A DNA stretch of 64,000 nucleotides from Denitrificimonas caeni DSM 24390 (lineage in GTDB: Bacteria > Pseudomonadota > Gammaproteobacteria > Pseudomonadales > Pseudomonadaceae), in assembly GCF_000421765.1 (NCBI RefSeq), contig NZ_ATXQ01000007.1, positions 62,001 through 126,000 of the forward strand, in the 5' to 3' direction. The notes beneath the pieces were generated by a model. The model was not told where the DNA came from and did no database searches. It was given only the letters and a program-made list of their open reading frames with translations. The position numbers and the translations under genes are program-made. Of this stretch, positions 28,990-39,157 are shown one piece after another (position 1 is the first letter of the stretch; each line of letters begins with the position of its first letter).

Positions 28990-29472
28990 TTATTCATCAA
29001 TTTGCGGCAAGGCTTGGTACTCAAAGCCTTTTTTCGCAATGGCATAGCACTCTTCAATGTGTGCATGACCAATCAAGAGCATCGCGCTGCCACTCAGCGC
29101 CGCAGCTGCCGCCTGACCGGCAAAAGGGATAAACTTGAGCGCTTGTTTAGCGGTTAAGCGCAGACCGACTTTCTGCAACAGCAGCAACACCACTTGCTTG
29201 GTGATCAGCTGTCCGATCACACGGCTGCCAGTGGTTTTAATCACTCCGTACAAGAAACTTTTAAACTGCGGATCGAGACGATTAATTTGCTCAGGCGTTA
29301 AACCAAACTGACGATTAATCGCGGGTAACAGCTCTAAAAGCAATCCCACATCAGCGGCAATATCGGCACCTGGCAGCGGCACGAGCACCATCCCGCTGGA
29401 GGCTAAAGCGCGTTTTTTTACCATGCTTTTACAGCGCAAGCGCACTGCATCCAACTCTTCTATCGATGTCAT
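28990..29472 (-). CDS. Small membrane-associated protein, possibly DUF697-like
   Basis: This 160-residue protein of unknown function has the pattern VPLPGADIAADVGLLLELLP, then two hydrophobic helical stretches (about residues 86-101 and 112-136) with FIPFAGQAAAAALSGSAM. A VPxPGADI followed by a FIPxxG hairpin is reminiscent of DUF697/YcjF-type domains, but I am not certain of the family. ATG 29472 was taken as the start; a TTG one codon earlier is possible. It lies on the same strand upstream of the VIT1-like gene with a short gap, so they may be co-transcribed. Confidence 0.65.
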   Translation of the reverse strand: MTSIEELDAVRLRCKSMVKKRALASSGMVLVPLPGADIAADVGLLLELLPAINRQFGLTPEQINRLDPQFKSFLYGVIKTTGSRVIGQLITKQVVLLLLQKVGLRLTAKQALKFIPFAGQAAAAALSGSAMLLIGHAHIEECYAIAKKGFEYQALPQIDE

Positions 29473-29576
29473 CAAAAGCCATCACCTCTCTACTCTGTAA
29501 AAGCGACTGGATGCCTGATCAGCATGACTCTCAAGCCATACGCATCAGGCTGTTCAATAGACAGCAAAACCACTGC

Positions 29577-30875
29577 CTAGTGCAACTTCATCCGCGGATG
29601 GGTGCGCTTGCCGATGCGATCACTGAGCATAATTAAAGCTGTACGAAACACGCCGTAGAGTACAACCTGATGCATGCGATACAAAGAGATATAGAACATC
29701 CGCGCCATCCAGCCTTCAACATTAACCGTACGCATAAAGCCGCCCATGATGTTGCCCACCGCACTGTATTGCGAGAGAGACACCAAAGAGCCGTAGTCGC
29801 GGTATTGATAGCTCGGCAAGGCTTTACCTTGCAGCTTCAAGGCTAAGCTTTTACTTAAAAAGCTGGCTTGCTGATGCGCTGATTGTGCGCGTGGCGGTAC
29901 ATTTTTATCGCTGCCTTCAGTCAACGGGCAAGCAGCGCAGTCACCTAAAGCAAAAATATCATCGTCCAGCGTGGTTTGCAGTGTAGTACGCACCACCAAT
30001 TGATTAATCCGATTGTTTTCTAAACCATCCAGTTCGGTTAAAAACTTAGGCCCACGCACACCTGCCGCCCAGACTTTTAACGATGCCGGAATAAACCCGC
30101 CATCTTTAGTGTGCATGCCTTCAGCGGTAATTTCTTCAACGGGTGCAGACAACTTAATCTGTACACCGAGCTTGAGCAGTTGCTGGTGTACTTCAGTGGC
30201 AATTTTCTCTGACAAGGCCGGTAAAACACGCGGTCCTGCTTCGATAATAGTGATGCACATATTCTCTGGCTGGATATTACTTAAGCCATAGGCCGATAAC
30301 TGTTGCGAGGCATGGCGTAATTCAGCAGCCAATTCCACCCCGGTTGCGCCAGCGCCGACGATAGCAATATTGACGATATTGTCGTCATCACCTTTGGCAT
30401 GCGCACTTAAATACTCACCCAGCAAACGCCTATGAAAGTTCAGCGCATGTTGTGGGCTGTCCAGAAAAATGCAGTGTTCAGCCGCACCTTTAGTACCAAA
30501 ATCATTGGTTAAACTGCCGACAGCAACCACTAAGGTATCGTAGTTTAAGCTACGTGCAGGGACCAGTTGATGGCCTTTTTCATCCAGCGTGGCGCTCAGT
30601 TCAATGGTTTTAGCTTGGCGATCAATGCCTGAAAACTTACCAATCTGAAATTCAAAATGATTCCATTTGGCCTGCGCAACATAATTTAATTCATTATCCG
30701 TACTGTTCAGTGAGCCTGTGGCCACTTCATGCAATAAGGGTTTCCAGATATGGGTAAGATTGGCATCCACTAAGGTGATCTTGGCCTGCTTGCGCTTACC
30801 TAAGGTGCGACCTAAGCGCGTCGCTAACTCAAGTCCGCCAGCACCGCCGCCCACTACTACAATGCGATGTAACAT
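29577..30875 (-). CDS. ndh: Type II NADH dehydrogenase (NDH-2)
   Basis: NDH-2 is a peripheral membrane flavoprotein oxidising NADH and reducing quinone without proton pumping. The 432-residue protein begins MLHRIVVVGGGAGGLELATRLG, the FAD-binding Rossmann fold, has a second dinucleotide fold VNIAIVGAGATGVELAAEL for NADH, and the FALGDCAACP motif near the quinone site. Basic, hydrophobic C-terminal residues suit membrane attachment. ATG 30875 was chosen because the FAD motif starts two residues later; an upstream extension lacks support. Confidence 0.95.
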   Translation of the reverse strand: MLHRIVVVGGGAGGLELATRLGRTLGKRKQAKITLVDANLTHIWKPLLHEVATGSLNSTDNELNYVAQAKWNHFEFQIGKFSGIDRQAKTIELSATLDEKGHQLVPARSLNYDTLVVAVGSLTNDFGTKGAAEHCIFLDSPQHALNFHRRLLGEYLSAHAKGDDDNIVNIAIVGAGATGVELAAELRHASQQLSAYGLSNIQPENMCITIIEAGPRVLPALSEKIATEVHQQLLKLGVQIKLSAPVEEITAEGMHTKDGGFIPASLKVWAAGVRGPKFLTELDGLENNRINQLVVRTTLQTTLDDDIFALGDCAACPLTEGSDKNVPPRAQSAHQQASFLSKSLALKLQGKALPSYQYRDYGSLVSLSQYSAVGNIMGGFMRTVNVEGWMARMFYISLYRMHQVVLYGVFRTALIMLSDRIGKRTHPRMKLH

Positions 30876-31044
30876 GTTGTGCAGCCTATAAAACAATAAA
30901 AAGTTGTCGCTACTATACGATGAAAGTCGCATGTAACGCAGTGTTCTTTATGGCTGCTGCTAAAGAAGCAGTGCTTTATTTTAGGCTCAGAGTTGCGGCG
31001 AACTGTGTTTAAAATGAGATATTTAGGTAGGTATTACAGCGTCA

Positions 31045-31072
31045 CACGCAGCGCAGCAAAAAGCGCTGCGTG
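31045..31072. terminator. Hairpin downstream of the quinone oxidoreductase gene
   Basis: A perfect 10-bp GC-rich stem (CACGCAGCGC / GCGCTGCGTG) with an 8-base loop lies 17 bases beyond the stop of the minus-strand oxidoreductase gene. There is no clear U-tract, so termination is only probable. Confidence 0.5.
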
Positions 31073-31089
31073 GACAGCCTGCTTATATA

Positions 31090-32067
31090 TTAGCGAACCT
31101 TGATCACCAGCTTACCCACTGCCTTACGTGCAGCCAGGGTATTGATCGCTTGCGCTGTATCTTCTAGCGCAAAGGTTTGCGAGACCAAGGGTTTCAGCTT
31201 GCCTTCGGCAAACCAAGCAAACAGTTGTTGGAAGTTAGCGACGTTATCTTGCGGTTGGCGCTGAGCGAAGGAGCCCCAGAACACACCAATCACCGCAGCG
31301 CCTTTGAGTAGCGGTAAATTGGCTGGCAATGACGGAATCGTGCCGCTAGCAAATCCAATCACCAACATACGGCCGTTCCAAGCAATCGAGCGGAATACCG
31401 TTTCAAACAAATCACCGCCCACCGGATCAATGACGACATCCACACCTTGACCCTTGGTTAAGGTTTTCAAGCGTTCACGCACGTCTTCATCTTGGTAGTT
31501 AATCAGCTCATCAGCGCCAGCTTGGCGTGCCACTTCAAGCTTCTCGGCACTGCTGGCCGCAGCAATCACTCGCGCACCCATGGCTTTACCAATTTCAATC
31601 GCGGCCAAACCAACGCCACCGGAAGCGCCAAGCACCAATAACGTCTCGCCGGCTTGCAAAGCACCACGCTGCTTAAGAGCATGAATCGCAGTACCATAAG
31701 TCATGCTAAAGGCTGCCGCAGTGGTAAAATCCATTGCATCAGGCATCGGTAAAATATTATAGGCAGGCACAGCTATTTGCTCAGCACAACTGCCCCAGCC
31801 AGTCAGCGCCATCACTCGATCACCGACTTTAAGATGACTGACGTTCTCGCCAACAGCGCTGATCACACCTGCTGCTTCACCACCCGGAGAAAATGGAAAA
31901 GGCGGTTTGAACTGGTATTTGCCTTCAATAATTAAAGTATCAGGAAAGTTAATGCCCGCCGCATGCACATCCAGCAGCACTTCATTTTTCTTGATCTGCG
32001 GACTGCTGGTGTCTTCAATCACCAAGGTATCGGCTGGGCCAAAGGCTTTACATAACACGGCTTTCAT
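31090..32067 (-). CDS. Zinc-less NADPH:quinone oxidoreductase (MDR superfamily)
   Basis: This 325-residue medium-chain dehydrogenase/reductase family member resembles QOR-type enzymes, which reduce quinones or other alpha,beta-unsaturated carbonyls with NADPH. Visible features are GINFPDTLIIEGKYQ in the catalytic domain, the Rossmann motif LGASGGVGLAAIE, and no structural-zinc cysteine cluster. The start at ATG 32067 (MKAVLCKAFG) is the usual family start; GGTGCCTTATG lies just upstream. It is monocistronic in appearance. Confidence 0.92.
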   Translation of the reverse strand: MKAVLCKAFGPADTLVIEDTSSPQIKKNEVLLDVHAAGINFPDTLIIEGKYQFKPPFPFSPGGEAAGVISAVGENVSHLKVGDRVMALTGWGSCAEQIAVPAYNILPMPDAMDFTTAAAFSMTYGTAIHALKQRGALQAGETLLVLGASGGVGLAAIEIGKAMGARVIAAASSAEKLEVARQAGADELINYQDEDVRERLKTLTKGQGVDVVIDPVGGDLFETVFRSIAWNGRMLVIGFASGTIPSLPANLPLLKGAAVIGVFWGSFAQRQPQDNVANFQQLFAWFAEGKLKPLVSQTFALEDTAQAINTLAARKAVGKLVIKVR

Positions 32068-32303
32068 AAGGCACCTCATTTATTGTTTGCTTGAGTGTAG
32101 TACGCAAGCTACAGAGTTCAATCTGTATGCATATAAGTGATAGTGCATTATTACTGTCAACCTTTAATTCAGCCTATGTACAACTGCATTTAAACCATCT
32201 AGCAGCCTATGACAATGGCTTGCCTCATAAATCAATAACAAACTCTACAAGCCTAAACGTATACTGTGGAACATGAATTCATTTATGCCATGGAGCAGTC
32301 ACT

Positions 32304-32714
32304 GTGAAATATGTATCGATCCTATTACTGGCTTTTTCGTTCAGCGGGCTAACAGCGTACGCGCAAGAAGATGAGCAAACGCCTGTCGTTGCTGCACCGT
32401 CCGCGTATGTCAATTTAGTACCTGCTTTAGTGGGTAATTATGGTGCTGGTGGCAAACTTAAATACTACAAAGCCGATATTGCTTTACGCGTTAAAGCAGA
32501 AAACGTGGCTAGGGTTGAATACCACGAGCCACTGATTCGCGACCAATTGATTCAGCTGTTCGCTCAGCAAACTGATGAGAATCTAGGATCCAATGAGGGT
32601 AAGGAAGCGATGCGTCAAGCCGCTTTGCTACAAGTGCAAAACACCCTAAAAGAAGAGGAAGGCGAAATATTGGTGGATGATTTGTTATTTAATAACTTGA
32701 TAGTGCAGCCATAA
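32304..32714 (+). CDS. FliL-like protein (stand-alone)
   Basis: This 136-residue protein has an N-terminal signal peptide ending near AYA (residues 18-20) and a C-terminal region resembling the FliL domain: YYKADIALRVKAENVARVEYHEPLIRDQLIQLF, then the ILVDDLLFNNLIVQP end. Classical FliL sits with flagellar motor genes and keeps a membrane anchor. No flagellar genes are nearby here, so the role is unclear. The start is GTG 32304 with a GGAG upstream. It converges on the outer membrane protein gene. Confidence 0.8.
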   Translation: MKYVSILLLAFSFSGLTAYAQEDEQTPVVAAPSAYVNLVPALVGNYGAGGKLKYYKADIALRVKAENVARVEYHEPLIRDQLIQLFAQQTDENLGSNEGKEAMRQAALLQVQNTLKEEEGEILVDDLLFNNLIVQP

Positions 32715-32734
32715 AAGTTAGTTAGGCTGTATAC

Positions 32735-32761
32735 AGTCTGCCGCCATTGCAACGGCAGACT
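32735..32761. terminator. Bidirectional hairpin between convergent genes
   Basis: A perfect 9-bp stem (AGTCTGCCG / CGGCAGACT) with a 9-base loop lies between the FliL-like stop and the outer-membrane protein stop, the expected place for a shared terminator. Confidence 0.65.
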
Positions 32762-32769
32762 TTGCTTAC

Positions 32770-33417
32770 TTAGAAGTTGTAGCGTAGGCCGACAGAGGCG
32801 AGGTCGATGTTGTGTTTGACATTAACACCGTCAATTTTCTTGTCTGCAACATCTTGGTAGCGCTCGTACTCAGCAACTACAGCGAGTTCTTTAGTGAAGT
32901 TGTACGAAGCACCAACGCCAAAAGAAGGTGTCCATTTTCTAACTGCCTCACTATCAGAACCTGAAATGATGTTGCCAGCCAATTTAACTGACGTTTTAGT
33001 TTTTAAGTAGTGATAGCCAACTTTAGCAAACAATGCAAAATCATCAAGCGGTAAAGTTCCAACTAGGTTAGCTCCCAAACCACTCGTTTCAAAATCAGCT
33101 TTAGTTGAAAAAGAACCACCTGGGCCACTAATAGCACCCTTATAAGTTGATTTACCTAAATCAATATACTGTGCCTCAAGCGCAACATACGGATTTGCTT
33201 GTAAGCCAACAGCAATTTTGTAAGCAGTGTCTGTACGATCAGTAGATGTACTTCCACCAGCGTTTGCAAACACACTCTGTATTTCTTTAGCTACTTTTGG
33301 CTTCTCAGCCTTCGCCTGACCAATACTACCCGTCAAATAACCCGATACTTCGTTGGCCTGCACTGCAGTTGTGGCACACGCGAATACTGCTGCAGCCAAT
33401 AATGTTTTCTTCAACAT
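32770..33417 (-). CDS. Outer membrane beta-barrel protein
   Basis: This 215-residue protein has a signal peptide ending at VQA (about residues 19-21). Alternating amphipathic strands follow, and the C-terminus ASVGLRYNF ends in phenylalanine, the usual outer-membrane assembly signal. The pattern fits the 8-stranded OmpA/OprF-N-like barrel family, without a peptidoglycan-binding domain. ATG 33417 follows GGGAG. Function is unknown; structural or small-pore roles are typical. Confidence 0.88.
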   Translation of the reverse strand: MLKKTLLAAAVFACATTAVQANEVSGYLTGSIGQAKAEKPKVAKEIQSVFANAGGSTSTDRTDTAYKIAVGLQANPYVALEAQYIDLGKSTYKGAISGPGGSFSTKADFETSGLGANLVGTLPLDDFALFAKVGYHYLKTKTSVKLAGNIISGSDSEAVRKWTPSFGVGASYNFTKELAVVAEYERYQDVADKKIDGVNVKHNIDLASVGLRYNF

Positions 33418-33695
33418 CCTATAACTCCCTGAATAATGACGCTATTTATTAGCGAAAGTGAGTGTACTTAAAAATACTTTTATGTCCAGCCGCGAAGCTT
33501 TTACCAACACACAGATTCAATAAAAGAATTTTCAAACAACACTTAACAAATCAAAAATCGCGATAAAAATAACGGAAAATCATCGATGTGATTTGCCATA
33601 TCAATGGGTTATAGATTGTCACCGTATTAAGCTGCTTGCCGCGATGCCAATTAATTATCCTTGCCTTACATCCAGCACAGCCTTTAGCACACACT

Positions 33696-34382
33696 TTACA
33701 ACATGCTTTGCGGGATGAGCTTTACATACTCAGCAACATGCTCAGCATTCGCATGAGTTAGATGTGGCACTTCAGCCAAACACGGTGCAGGCATCAGCTG
33801 CTGTAAGGTTGCTAGGTTTTCCGCTAAGCGCGCGCAGTTGGGGTCCACCACATTCGCTACCCAGCCAGCCAGCTCCAGGCCGTCATTGAGGATGGCTTGC
33901 GCACTCAATAAAGCATGATTAATACAGCCCAGCTTCACCCCTACCACTAAGATCACTGGTAGCTGCAGGGCAATGGCAAAGTCTGAGAGGAATTCCGTAT
34001 TAGAGATCGGTACGCGCCAGCCGCCAGCGCCTTCAATCACAGTAAAGTCGGCCTGTTGTTGCAAAATTACCTGTGCCGTCCGATATAAGTCAGCCACGGA
34101 TAACTCAACACCCGCTTCCTGCGCAGCAATATGCGGGGCAATCGCCGGAGCAAAAGCATAGGGATTGATCTGTGAGTAAGGCAGTTGCACCGTGCTTTGC
34201 GCGATTAAGGCCAAAGCATCGCTATTGCGTAGCCCCTGCTCGGTCATCTCACAACCGGAGGCCACAGGTTTCATTGCTAAGGTGCTGCAACCTTGTTGTT
34301 TGGCCGCGCAGAGCAGTCCTGCGGCAACGCTGGTTTTGCCGGCATCGGTGTCTGTGCCAGTAATAAAAAATGCCTGTGCCAT
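33696..34382 (-). CDS. bioD: Dethiobiotin synthetase BioD
   Basis: BioD closes the ureido ring of dethiobiotin from DAPA, CO2 and ATP. The 228-residue protein has the P-loop GTDTDAGKTSVA (residues 8-19), the MKPVASGCE segment and VIEGAGGWRVP. It is the last gene of bioBFHCD, starting at ATG 34382, two bases after bioC. A long AT-rich gap follows. Confidence 0.96.
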   Translation of the reverse strand: MAQAFFITGTDTDAGKTSVAAGLLCAAKQQGCSTLAMKPVASGCEMTEQGLRNSDALALIAQSTVQLPYSQINPYAFAPAIAPHIAAQEAGVELSVADLYRTAQVILQQQADFTVIEGAGGWRVPISNTEFLSDFAIALQLPVILVVGVKLGCINHALLSAQAILNDGLELAGWVANVVDPNCARLAENLATLQQLMPAPCLAEVPHLTHANAEHVAEYVKLIPQSML

Positions 34383-34384
34383 GC

Positions 34385-35194
34385 TTAACCCTCTTTACGT
34401 AATACGCCGTAGACCACCTGCCAAGTTGCAGGCAAACCTTGCGGCTGACGGTAGTATTCATAAGCATTCAGCAAGCGTTGCAAGCCTTGCCGGCTAACTA
34501 AACCTGGCGCACGTCCATCTTGCAAATGATCGGCTCCTAAATGCTTCAGCTCATGGGTCAGGTCAGCCACTTTGGCGTAATGATAGATATGCGTATGACA
34601 GTGCAAATCCAGCACCTGCAAAGCACTGGCAGCGGTTAATTCCTGATAGCGCTTAAGTGTGCGAAATTGATTGACGTGAGTGGCGTTATCCACCGCCTGC
34701 CAGCTACGGCGCAGCTCGATTAATGAGCCATCTGCCAGGCTACTAAACAGCAGCACACCGCCAGGTTTTAGTACTCGATGCGCTTCATGCAAAACCTTAG
34801 AAAAATCAGTACACCACTGCAGCGCTAAACTGCTAAAAACCAGATCTTGGCTATTGTCCTGCAGTGGCAGCTGCTCAGCATCGGCGCAGATATAGCTGAG
34901 GTCTGGGCAGCGTGTACGCGCAAAGGCCAACATACCTTGGGCAAGATCAAGGCCGGTACCGCGCGCACTGGCAAAACGTTGCTGTAAGTGTTCGCAGAAA
35001 TAGCCTGTGCCACAGCCAAGATCCAGCCATTGCTGGATATGCGCAGGGCAGATTGATTCAGGCAGTAAGCTTAATAAACGTGCGCCCACCGCGCGCTGAA
35101 AATCGGCCACGCTGTCATAGGTTTCAGCGGCGCGTGAAAATGCTGCGGCAACCTGTTGCTTGTTGTTCTGCTGTTGCCCTGAAAACTCAAGCAT
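34385..35194 (-). CDS. bioC: Malonyl-ACP O-methyltransferase BioC
   Basis: BioC methylates the free carboxyl of malonyl-ACP so that fatty-acid synthesis can make the pimeloyl chain of biotin. The 269-residue protein has FSRAAETYDSVADFQ at the N-terminus and the SAM-binding LDLGCGTGYFCEHL motif. ATG 35194 overlaps the bioH stop by 8 bases, giving translational coupling; a TTG at 35221 is a less likely start. It is followed by bioD after two bases. Confidence 0.95.
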   Translation of the reverse strand: MLEFSGQQQNNKQQVAAAFSRAAETYDSVADFQRAVGARLLSLLPESICPAHIQQWLDLGCGTGYFCEHLQQRFASARGTGLDLAQGMLAFARTRCPDLSYICADAEQLPLQDNSQDLVFSSLALQWCTDFSKVLHEAHRVLKPGGVLLFSSLADGSLIELRRSWQAVDNATHVNQFRTLKRYQELTAASALQVLDLHCHTHIYHYAKVADLTHELKHLGADHLQDGRAPGLVSRQGLQRLLNAYEYYRQPQGLPATWQVVYGVLRKEG

Positions 35195-35915
35195 GCTGAC
35201 CACGCAAAATAAAGTCGGCAATGCGCTGGGCTAATAATTGCGACTCAACAATAAGCCCCGCATGGCTTTGTCCGAATAATTCCACAGTGGCTTGTGCATT
35301 GAGCTCTCGCATACTGCTAAGCGCCAGCGACGGCACTAAGGCATCCTGCTCAGCTAATAGATGTAGCTGTGGGCCTGCAAAGGCACTGATTGCGACACGA
35401 TTATCCAACTCAGCCAACAGATCTAATCCGGCTAAAGCACAGCCAGAATCAGCCACTGCAGCAGCCTCTAATAACTGCCGCGATAATGCTCGAGGCTGCG
35501 CAGCACCTTGACTGCATAACAGCACAAAACGCTTTAGACCTGCGGCGAAATCCTCAGCACAGAGCTGGCGAAACGCGGTAAAAGTATCCACTGGCATTGC
35601 CGCTGGCCAGGTGTCACGCGCGACAAAACAAGGATTACTGGCATAACTGATCAATCCTGCACAGGCTGATTGCCGATACGCCGCCAGAGCCGTGGCTAAC
35701 ATGCCACCCAACGACCAGCCCATTAGCCAGCAATCACTCGGCAACTGTTGATCGAGCAATGCAATCAGCGCCTCGGTACTTTTTCCGCGCACATCAGGTA
35801 ATGGCTGAATCTGTACTGTTAGCTGCGGTAAAGCAGCATCCAGTTGCTCCGCTAAAATCTGTAGCGGCACCACGCCTAATCCCCAGCCGGGAAGCAATAC
35901 CAGATGTTTACTCAT
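35187..35915 (-). CDS. bioH: Pimeloyl-ACP methyl ester esterase BioH
   Basis: BioH removes the methyl group from pimeloyl-ACP methyl ester, ending chain elongation. The 242-residue alpha/beta hydrolase has LLPGWGLG near the start, the nucleophile elbow GWSLGG and a C-terminal QSHAGLI supplying the catalytic histidine. ATG 35915 ([12 protein letters not shown]) overlaps the end of bioF by 8 bases. Its presence between bioF and bioC matches the pseudomonad bioBFHCD order. Confidence 0.95.
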   Translation of the reverse strand: MSKHLVLLPGWGLGVVPLQILAEQLDAALPQLTVQIQPLPDVRGKSTEALIALLDQQLPSDCWLMGWSLGGMLATALAAYRQSACAGLISYASNPCFVARDTWPAAMPVDTFTAFRQLCAEDFAAGLKRFVLLCSQGAAQPRALSRQLLEAAAVADSGCALAGLDLLAELDNRVAISAFAGPQLHLLAEQDALVPSLALSSMRELNAQATVELFGQSHAGLIVESQLLAQRIADFILRGQHA

Positions 35916-37074
35916 CACGCGTCTCCAGCTGGCAAGCGGCCAAGCCATCGAGTAACTGCTGCACCTGCTCGGTGCTGTGCGCTGCAGTAAGCGTGATGCG
36001 TAAGCGCGCACTACCCGCCGGCACGGTTGGCGGACGAATCGCGCCGACTAAAATACCCAATTCACGCAGCTTGGCTGAAATCGCCATCGCCTGCGCGCTA
36101 TCACCAATAATGATCGGTTGAATCGGCGTGGGGCTGTCCATTAAATTCAAACCTAGGGCTTTGGCACCCTGACGAAACTGCTGAATTAATTGTTGCAGAT
36201 GCTCACGGCGCCAATGCTCTGTTTGCAACAGCTCTAGACTGGCCAGCGTCGCACAGGCCACGGCTGGCGGTGAACTGGTGGTGTAAATATAAGGCCGCGC
36301 AAACTGAATCAGGGTTTCAATCAACTCTTCGCTACCGGCAACAAAAGCACCCGCCGTACCAAAGGATTTACCCAAGGTGCCCACCAACACCGGCACTTCG
36401 CTAGCCGTTAAGCCGTAATGCTCAACCAAACCACCACCGTTTTTGCCCAGCACACCAAAACCATGGGCATCATCCACCATCAGCCATGCCCCGTGAGCTT
36501 TGGCCTGTTCTGCTAATTCGGGCAAACGCGCCAGATCGCCGTCCATACTAAAGACGCCGTCAGTTACCAACAGCGTATGACCCTGCGCGCGCTGGAAACG
36601 CTGCTTGAGGCTGTCGAGATCATTGTGTAAATAACGGCTAAAGCGCGCGCCTGATAACAGCCCAGCATCCAGCAGCGAGGCATGGTTAAGACGGTCATGC
36701 AGCACAGTATCACCCTGCCCAACCAGCGCGGTAATCACCGCTAAATTGGCCATATAACCGCTGCTCATCAGTAGCACACGGTCGCGACCAGTAAACTCTG
36801 CCAATGCCTGCTCCAGCTGATGATGCGGCTCGCTATGGCCAATGACTAAATGCGAAGCACCACCACCAACACCCCAGCGCGCAGCACCCTGTTGCATAGC
36901 ATCCACCACCTGCGGGTGATTGGCTAAGCCTAGATAATCATTGGATGAAAAGGCCAAATACTCTTTACCATCCACCTGCACTACAGGCCCTTGTGGGCTT
37001 TGCAATAGTGGCCGTTGGCGGTAAAGGTTATCGGCTTGGCGGGCGGCCAAACGTGCAGCAAGGTCGAAGCTCAT
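35908..37074 (-). CDS. bioF: 8-amino-7-oxononanoate synthase BioF
   Basis: BioF is the PLP enzyme joining pimeloyl thioester and alanine to form KAPA. The 388-residue protein starts [13 protein letters not shown] and shows [13 protein letters not shown], the GSGYMAN-like loop ([12 protein letters not shown]), VDDAHGFG and the PLP-lysine motif [15 protein letters not shown] 37074 was preferred to an upstream extension because family members begin at this point. It follows bioB after about 80 bases. Confidence 0.96.
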   Translation of the reverse strand: MSFDLAARLAARQADNLYRQRPLLQSPQGPVVQVDGKEYLAFSSNDYLGLANHPQVVDAMQQGAARWGVGGGASHLVIGHSEPHHQLEQALAEFTGRDRVLLMSSGYMANLAVITALVGQGDTVLHDRLNHASLLDAGLLSGARFSRYLHNDLDSLKQRFQRAQGHTLLVTDGVFSMDGDLARLPELAEQAKAHGAWLMVDDAHGFGVLGKNGGGLVEHYGLTASEVPVLVGTLGKSFGTAGAFVAGSEELIETLIQFARPYIYTTSSPPAVACATLASLELLQTEHWRREHLQQLIQQFRQGAKALGLNLMDSPTPIQPIIIGDSAQAMAISAKLRELGILVGAIRPPTVPAGSARLRITLTAAHSTEQVQQLLDGLAACQLETRDE

Positions 37075-37152
37075 GACAATCCAAAGTAAGGTTTTCAGGC
37101 AAGGTCGTAATGCGAGTGGCAAGCCTGGCAGCCTGCCCACTCACAGGATCAT

Positions 37153-38211
37153 TTAGTGTGTGGCCGCATCGTAAAATAATGAGGCATCGCGCTGCTCGAT
37201 GATGGCGTGCTCAATAGCTGCCTGATGCACTTCATCGGCATACTCTTCACGGGCTTCTGGTTTGATCCCAAGACGGGCAAACAACTGCATATCCTTATCC
37301 GCTTGTGGATTGGCAGTGGTCAGAAGCTTTTCACCGTAGAAAATCGAGTTAGCACCCGCTAGAAACGCTAAAGACTGCATCTGCTCGTTCATTTGTTCAC
37401 GGCCTGCAGACAAACGCACATGAGATTTAGGCATCATAATCCGCGCCACAGCGAGCATGCGGATAAAATCAAAGGGATCGACATCCTCGGCATTTTCTAA
37501 CGGCGTGCCTTCAACTTTCACCAGCATATTGATCGGCACACTTTCTGGGTGCTCTGGCAAATTGGCCAACTGGATCAACAAGCCAGCACGGTCAGCAATG
37601 GATTCGCCCATGCCCAAAATACCGCCTGAGCAGATTTTCATTCCCGCATCACGTACATAACTTAAAGTTTGTAAGCGCTCGGCATAGGTACGGGTGGTAA
37701 TAATATTGCCGTAGAACTCTGGCGAAGTATCAAGGTTGTGGTTGTAATAATCTAAACCGGCATCAGCCAATGCTTTGGTTTGCGCTTCATCTAACTTGCC
37801 AAGGGTCATGCAGGTTTCCATGCCCATGGCTTTAACGCCTTTAACCATTTCCAAGACATAAGGCAGATCTTTCGCCGAAGGATGTTTCCACGCTGCGCCC
37901 ATGCAAAAACGCGTTGAACCAATTTCTTTGGCGCGCTTGGCTTCGTCCAAAACCTTCTGCACTTCCATCAGTTTTTCTTTATCCAGCCCAGTGTTGTAGT
38001 GCCCAGACTGCGGACAATATTTACAGTCTTCTGGACAAGCGCCGGTTTTAATCGACAGTAAGGTCGAGACCTGTACGCGATTGGCATTAAAGTGCTGACG
38101 ATGCACGCTTTGTGCTTGAAAAATCAGATCATTGAAGGGCTGCTGTAACAGAGCGGTCACTTCGGCAAGTGTCCAGTCGTGACGAGTGTCAGCATGAGGG
38201 CTGGTGGTCAT
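37153..38211 (-). CDS. bioB: Biotin synthase BioB
   Basis: BioB is the radical SAM enzyme inserting sulfur into dethiobiotin. The 352-residue protein has the cluster motif C59-x3-C63-x2-C66 ([14 protein letters not shown]), RFCMGAAW, and the [12 protein letters not shown] and SAGREQM segments that define BioB. It is the first gene of the biotin operon, starting at ATG 38211, divergent from comF over about 105 bases. No BirA-type operator was recognised. Confidence 0.97.
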   Translation of the reverse strand: MTTSPHADTRHDWTLAEVTALLQQPFNDLIFQAQSVHRQHFNANRVQVSTLLSIKTGACPEDCKYCPQSGHYNTGLDKEKLMEVQKVLDEAKRAKEIGSTRFCMGAAWKHPSAKDLPYVLEMVKGVKAMGMETCMTLGKLDEAQTKALADAGLDYYNHNLDTSPEFYGNIITTRTYAERLQTLSYVRDAGMKICSGGILGMGESIADRAGLLIQLANLPEHPESVPINMLVKVEGTPLENAEDVDPFDFIRMLAVARIMMPKSHVRLSAGREQMNEQMQSLAFLAGANSIFYGEKLLTTANPQADKDMQLFARLGIKPEAREEYADEVHQAAIEHAIIEQRDASLFYDAATH

Positions 38212-38316
38212 GGATGTTCCTTTTTATTGGCCGTTTACTTTTAATTAACCATTAAGCGGCGGGCTGCTAAACTTCAGGCATGCAGGATGCATTGCAATAA
38301 TAATCAAGGAGACGCC

Positions 38317-39060
38317 ATGAGCTGTCAACCGAGTCACGTCAACAAGGTTTACCAGTGGTTAATAAACAAACAATCTTGTTTGCTTTGCGATGGCCCTAGT
38401 CACCGTGCGTTGGCACTTTGCGAAGACTGTGAAGCAGAGCTACCATGGCTTAGCGGGCAGTGTCGACAATGCGCACTGCCGATGCCTAACCACCAAGCGC
38501 TTTGTGCTGATTGCACAGATAATCCACCACTTTTTAGCCAAGTTGTCACGCCACTGCAGTTTGATTTCCCTATCGACACCCTGATCAGTCGCTTTAAATA
38601 CCAACAACGCTGGCCCTATGGACGCTTATTAAGTGCGCTGCTGGTGCAGTATGTAACCTATTATTTTGATGAAGGTGGGCAACGTCCTGATCTGATTTTA
38701 GCGGTGCCTTTAGCAAAACGCAGGCAGCGCCAGCGCGGTTATAACCAAGCGCAAATGATCTGTGATTGGTTAGCTAAAGCGCTCGGTTTGCATAATCCTC
38801 AGCAACTCTTATTGCGCACTCGCGAAACAGTCAGCCAACAAGGTTTAAGCGCTAAAGCGCGGCGCGATAATTTGCATAATGCGTTTCAATTGACTGATCC
38901 TACGCAGGTAAGCAACAAACACATCGTTTTAGTTGACGATGTGCTGACGACAGGTACCACCTGCTCAATCATTAGCGGGCTATTGCTCAAGCATGGTGCC
39001 GCACGAGTCGATGTCTACTGTTTGGCTCGCACCGGCAAGCCGCACGGAGTGCAACTGTAA
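38317..39060 (+). CDS. ComF family phosphoribosyltransferase-like protein
   Basis: This 247-residue ComF/GntX-like protein is linked to DNA uptake and use in competent bacteria. The N-terminus holds CxxC pairs typical of a zinc-binding region (CLLC, CEDC, CRQC, CADC), and the C-terminus has a PRPP-type motif, VLVDDVLTTGTT. ATG 38317 follows AAGGAG; an in-frame ATG at 38287 has no such site. Beside bioB it is the common pseudomonad arrangement. An array of repeats follows it. Confidence 0.93.
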   Translation: MSCQPSHVNKVYQWLINKQSCLLCDGPSHRALALCEDCEAELPWLSGQCRQCALPMPNHQALCADCTDNPPLFSQVVTPLQFDFPIDTLISRFKYQQRWPYGRLLSALLVQYVTYYFDEGGQRPDLILAVPLAKRRQRQRGYNQAQMICDWLAKALGLHNPQQLLLRTRETVSQQGLSAKARRDNLHNAFQLTDPTQVSNKHIVLVDDVLTTGTTCSIISGLLLKHGAARVDVYCLARTGKPHGVQL

Positions 39061-39157
39061 CCATCTGCAGAGTTTGTCCTATTAACCCCTGTATGAGCTG
39101 GCCATGCCCGCGATAGTGACCATGTACAGTGTTGCAAACAACACCATTGATCAATGA

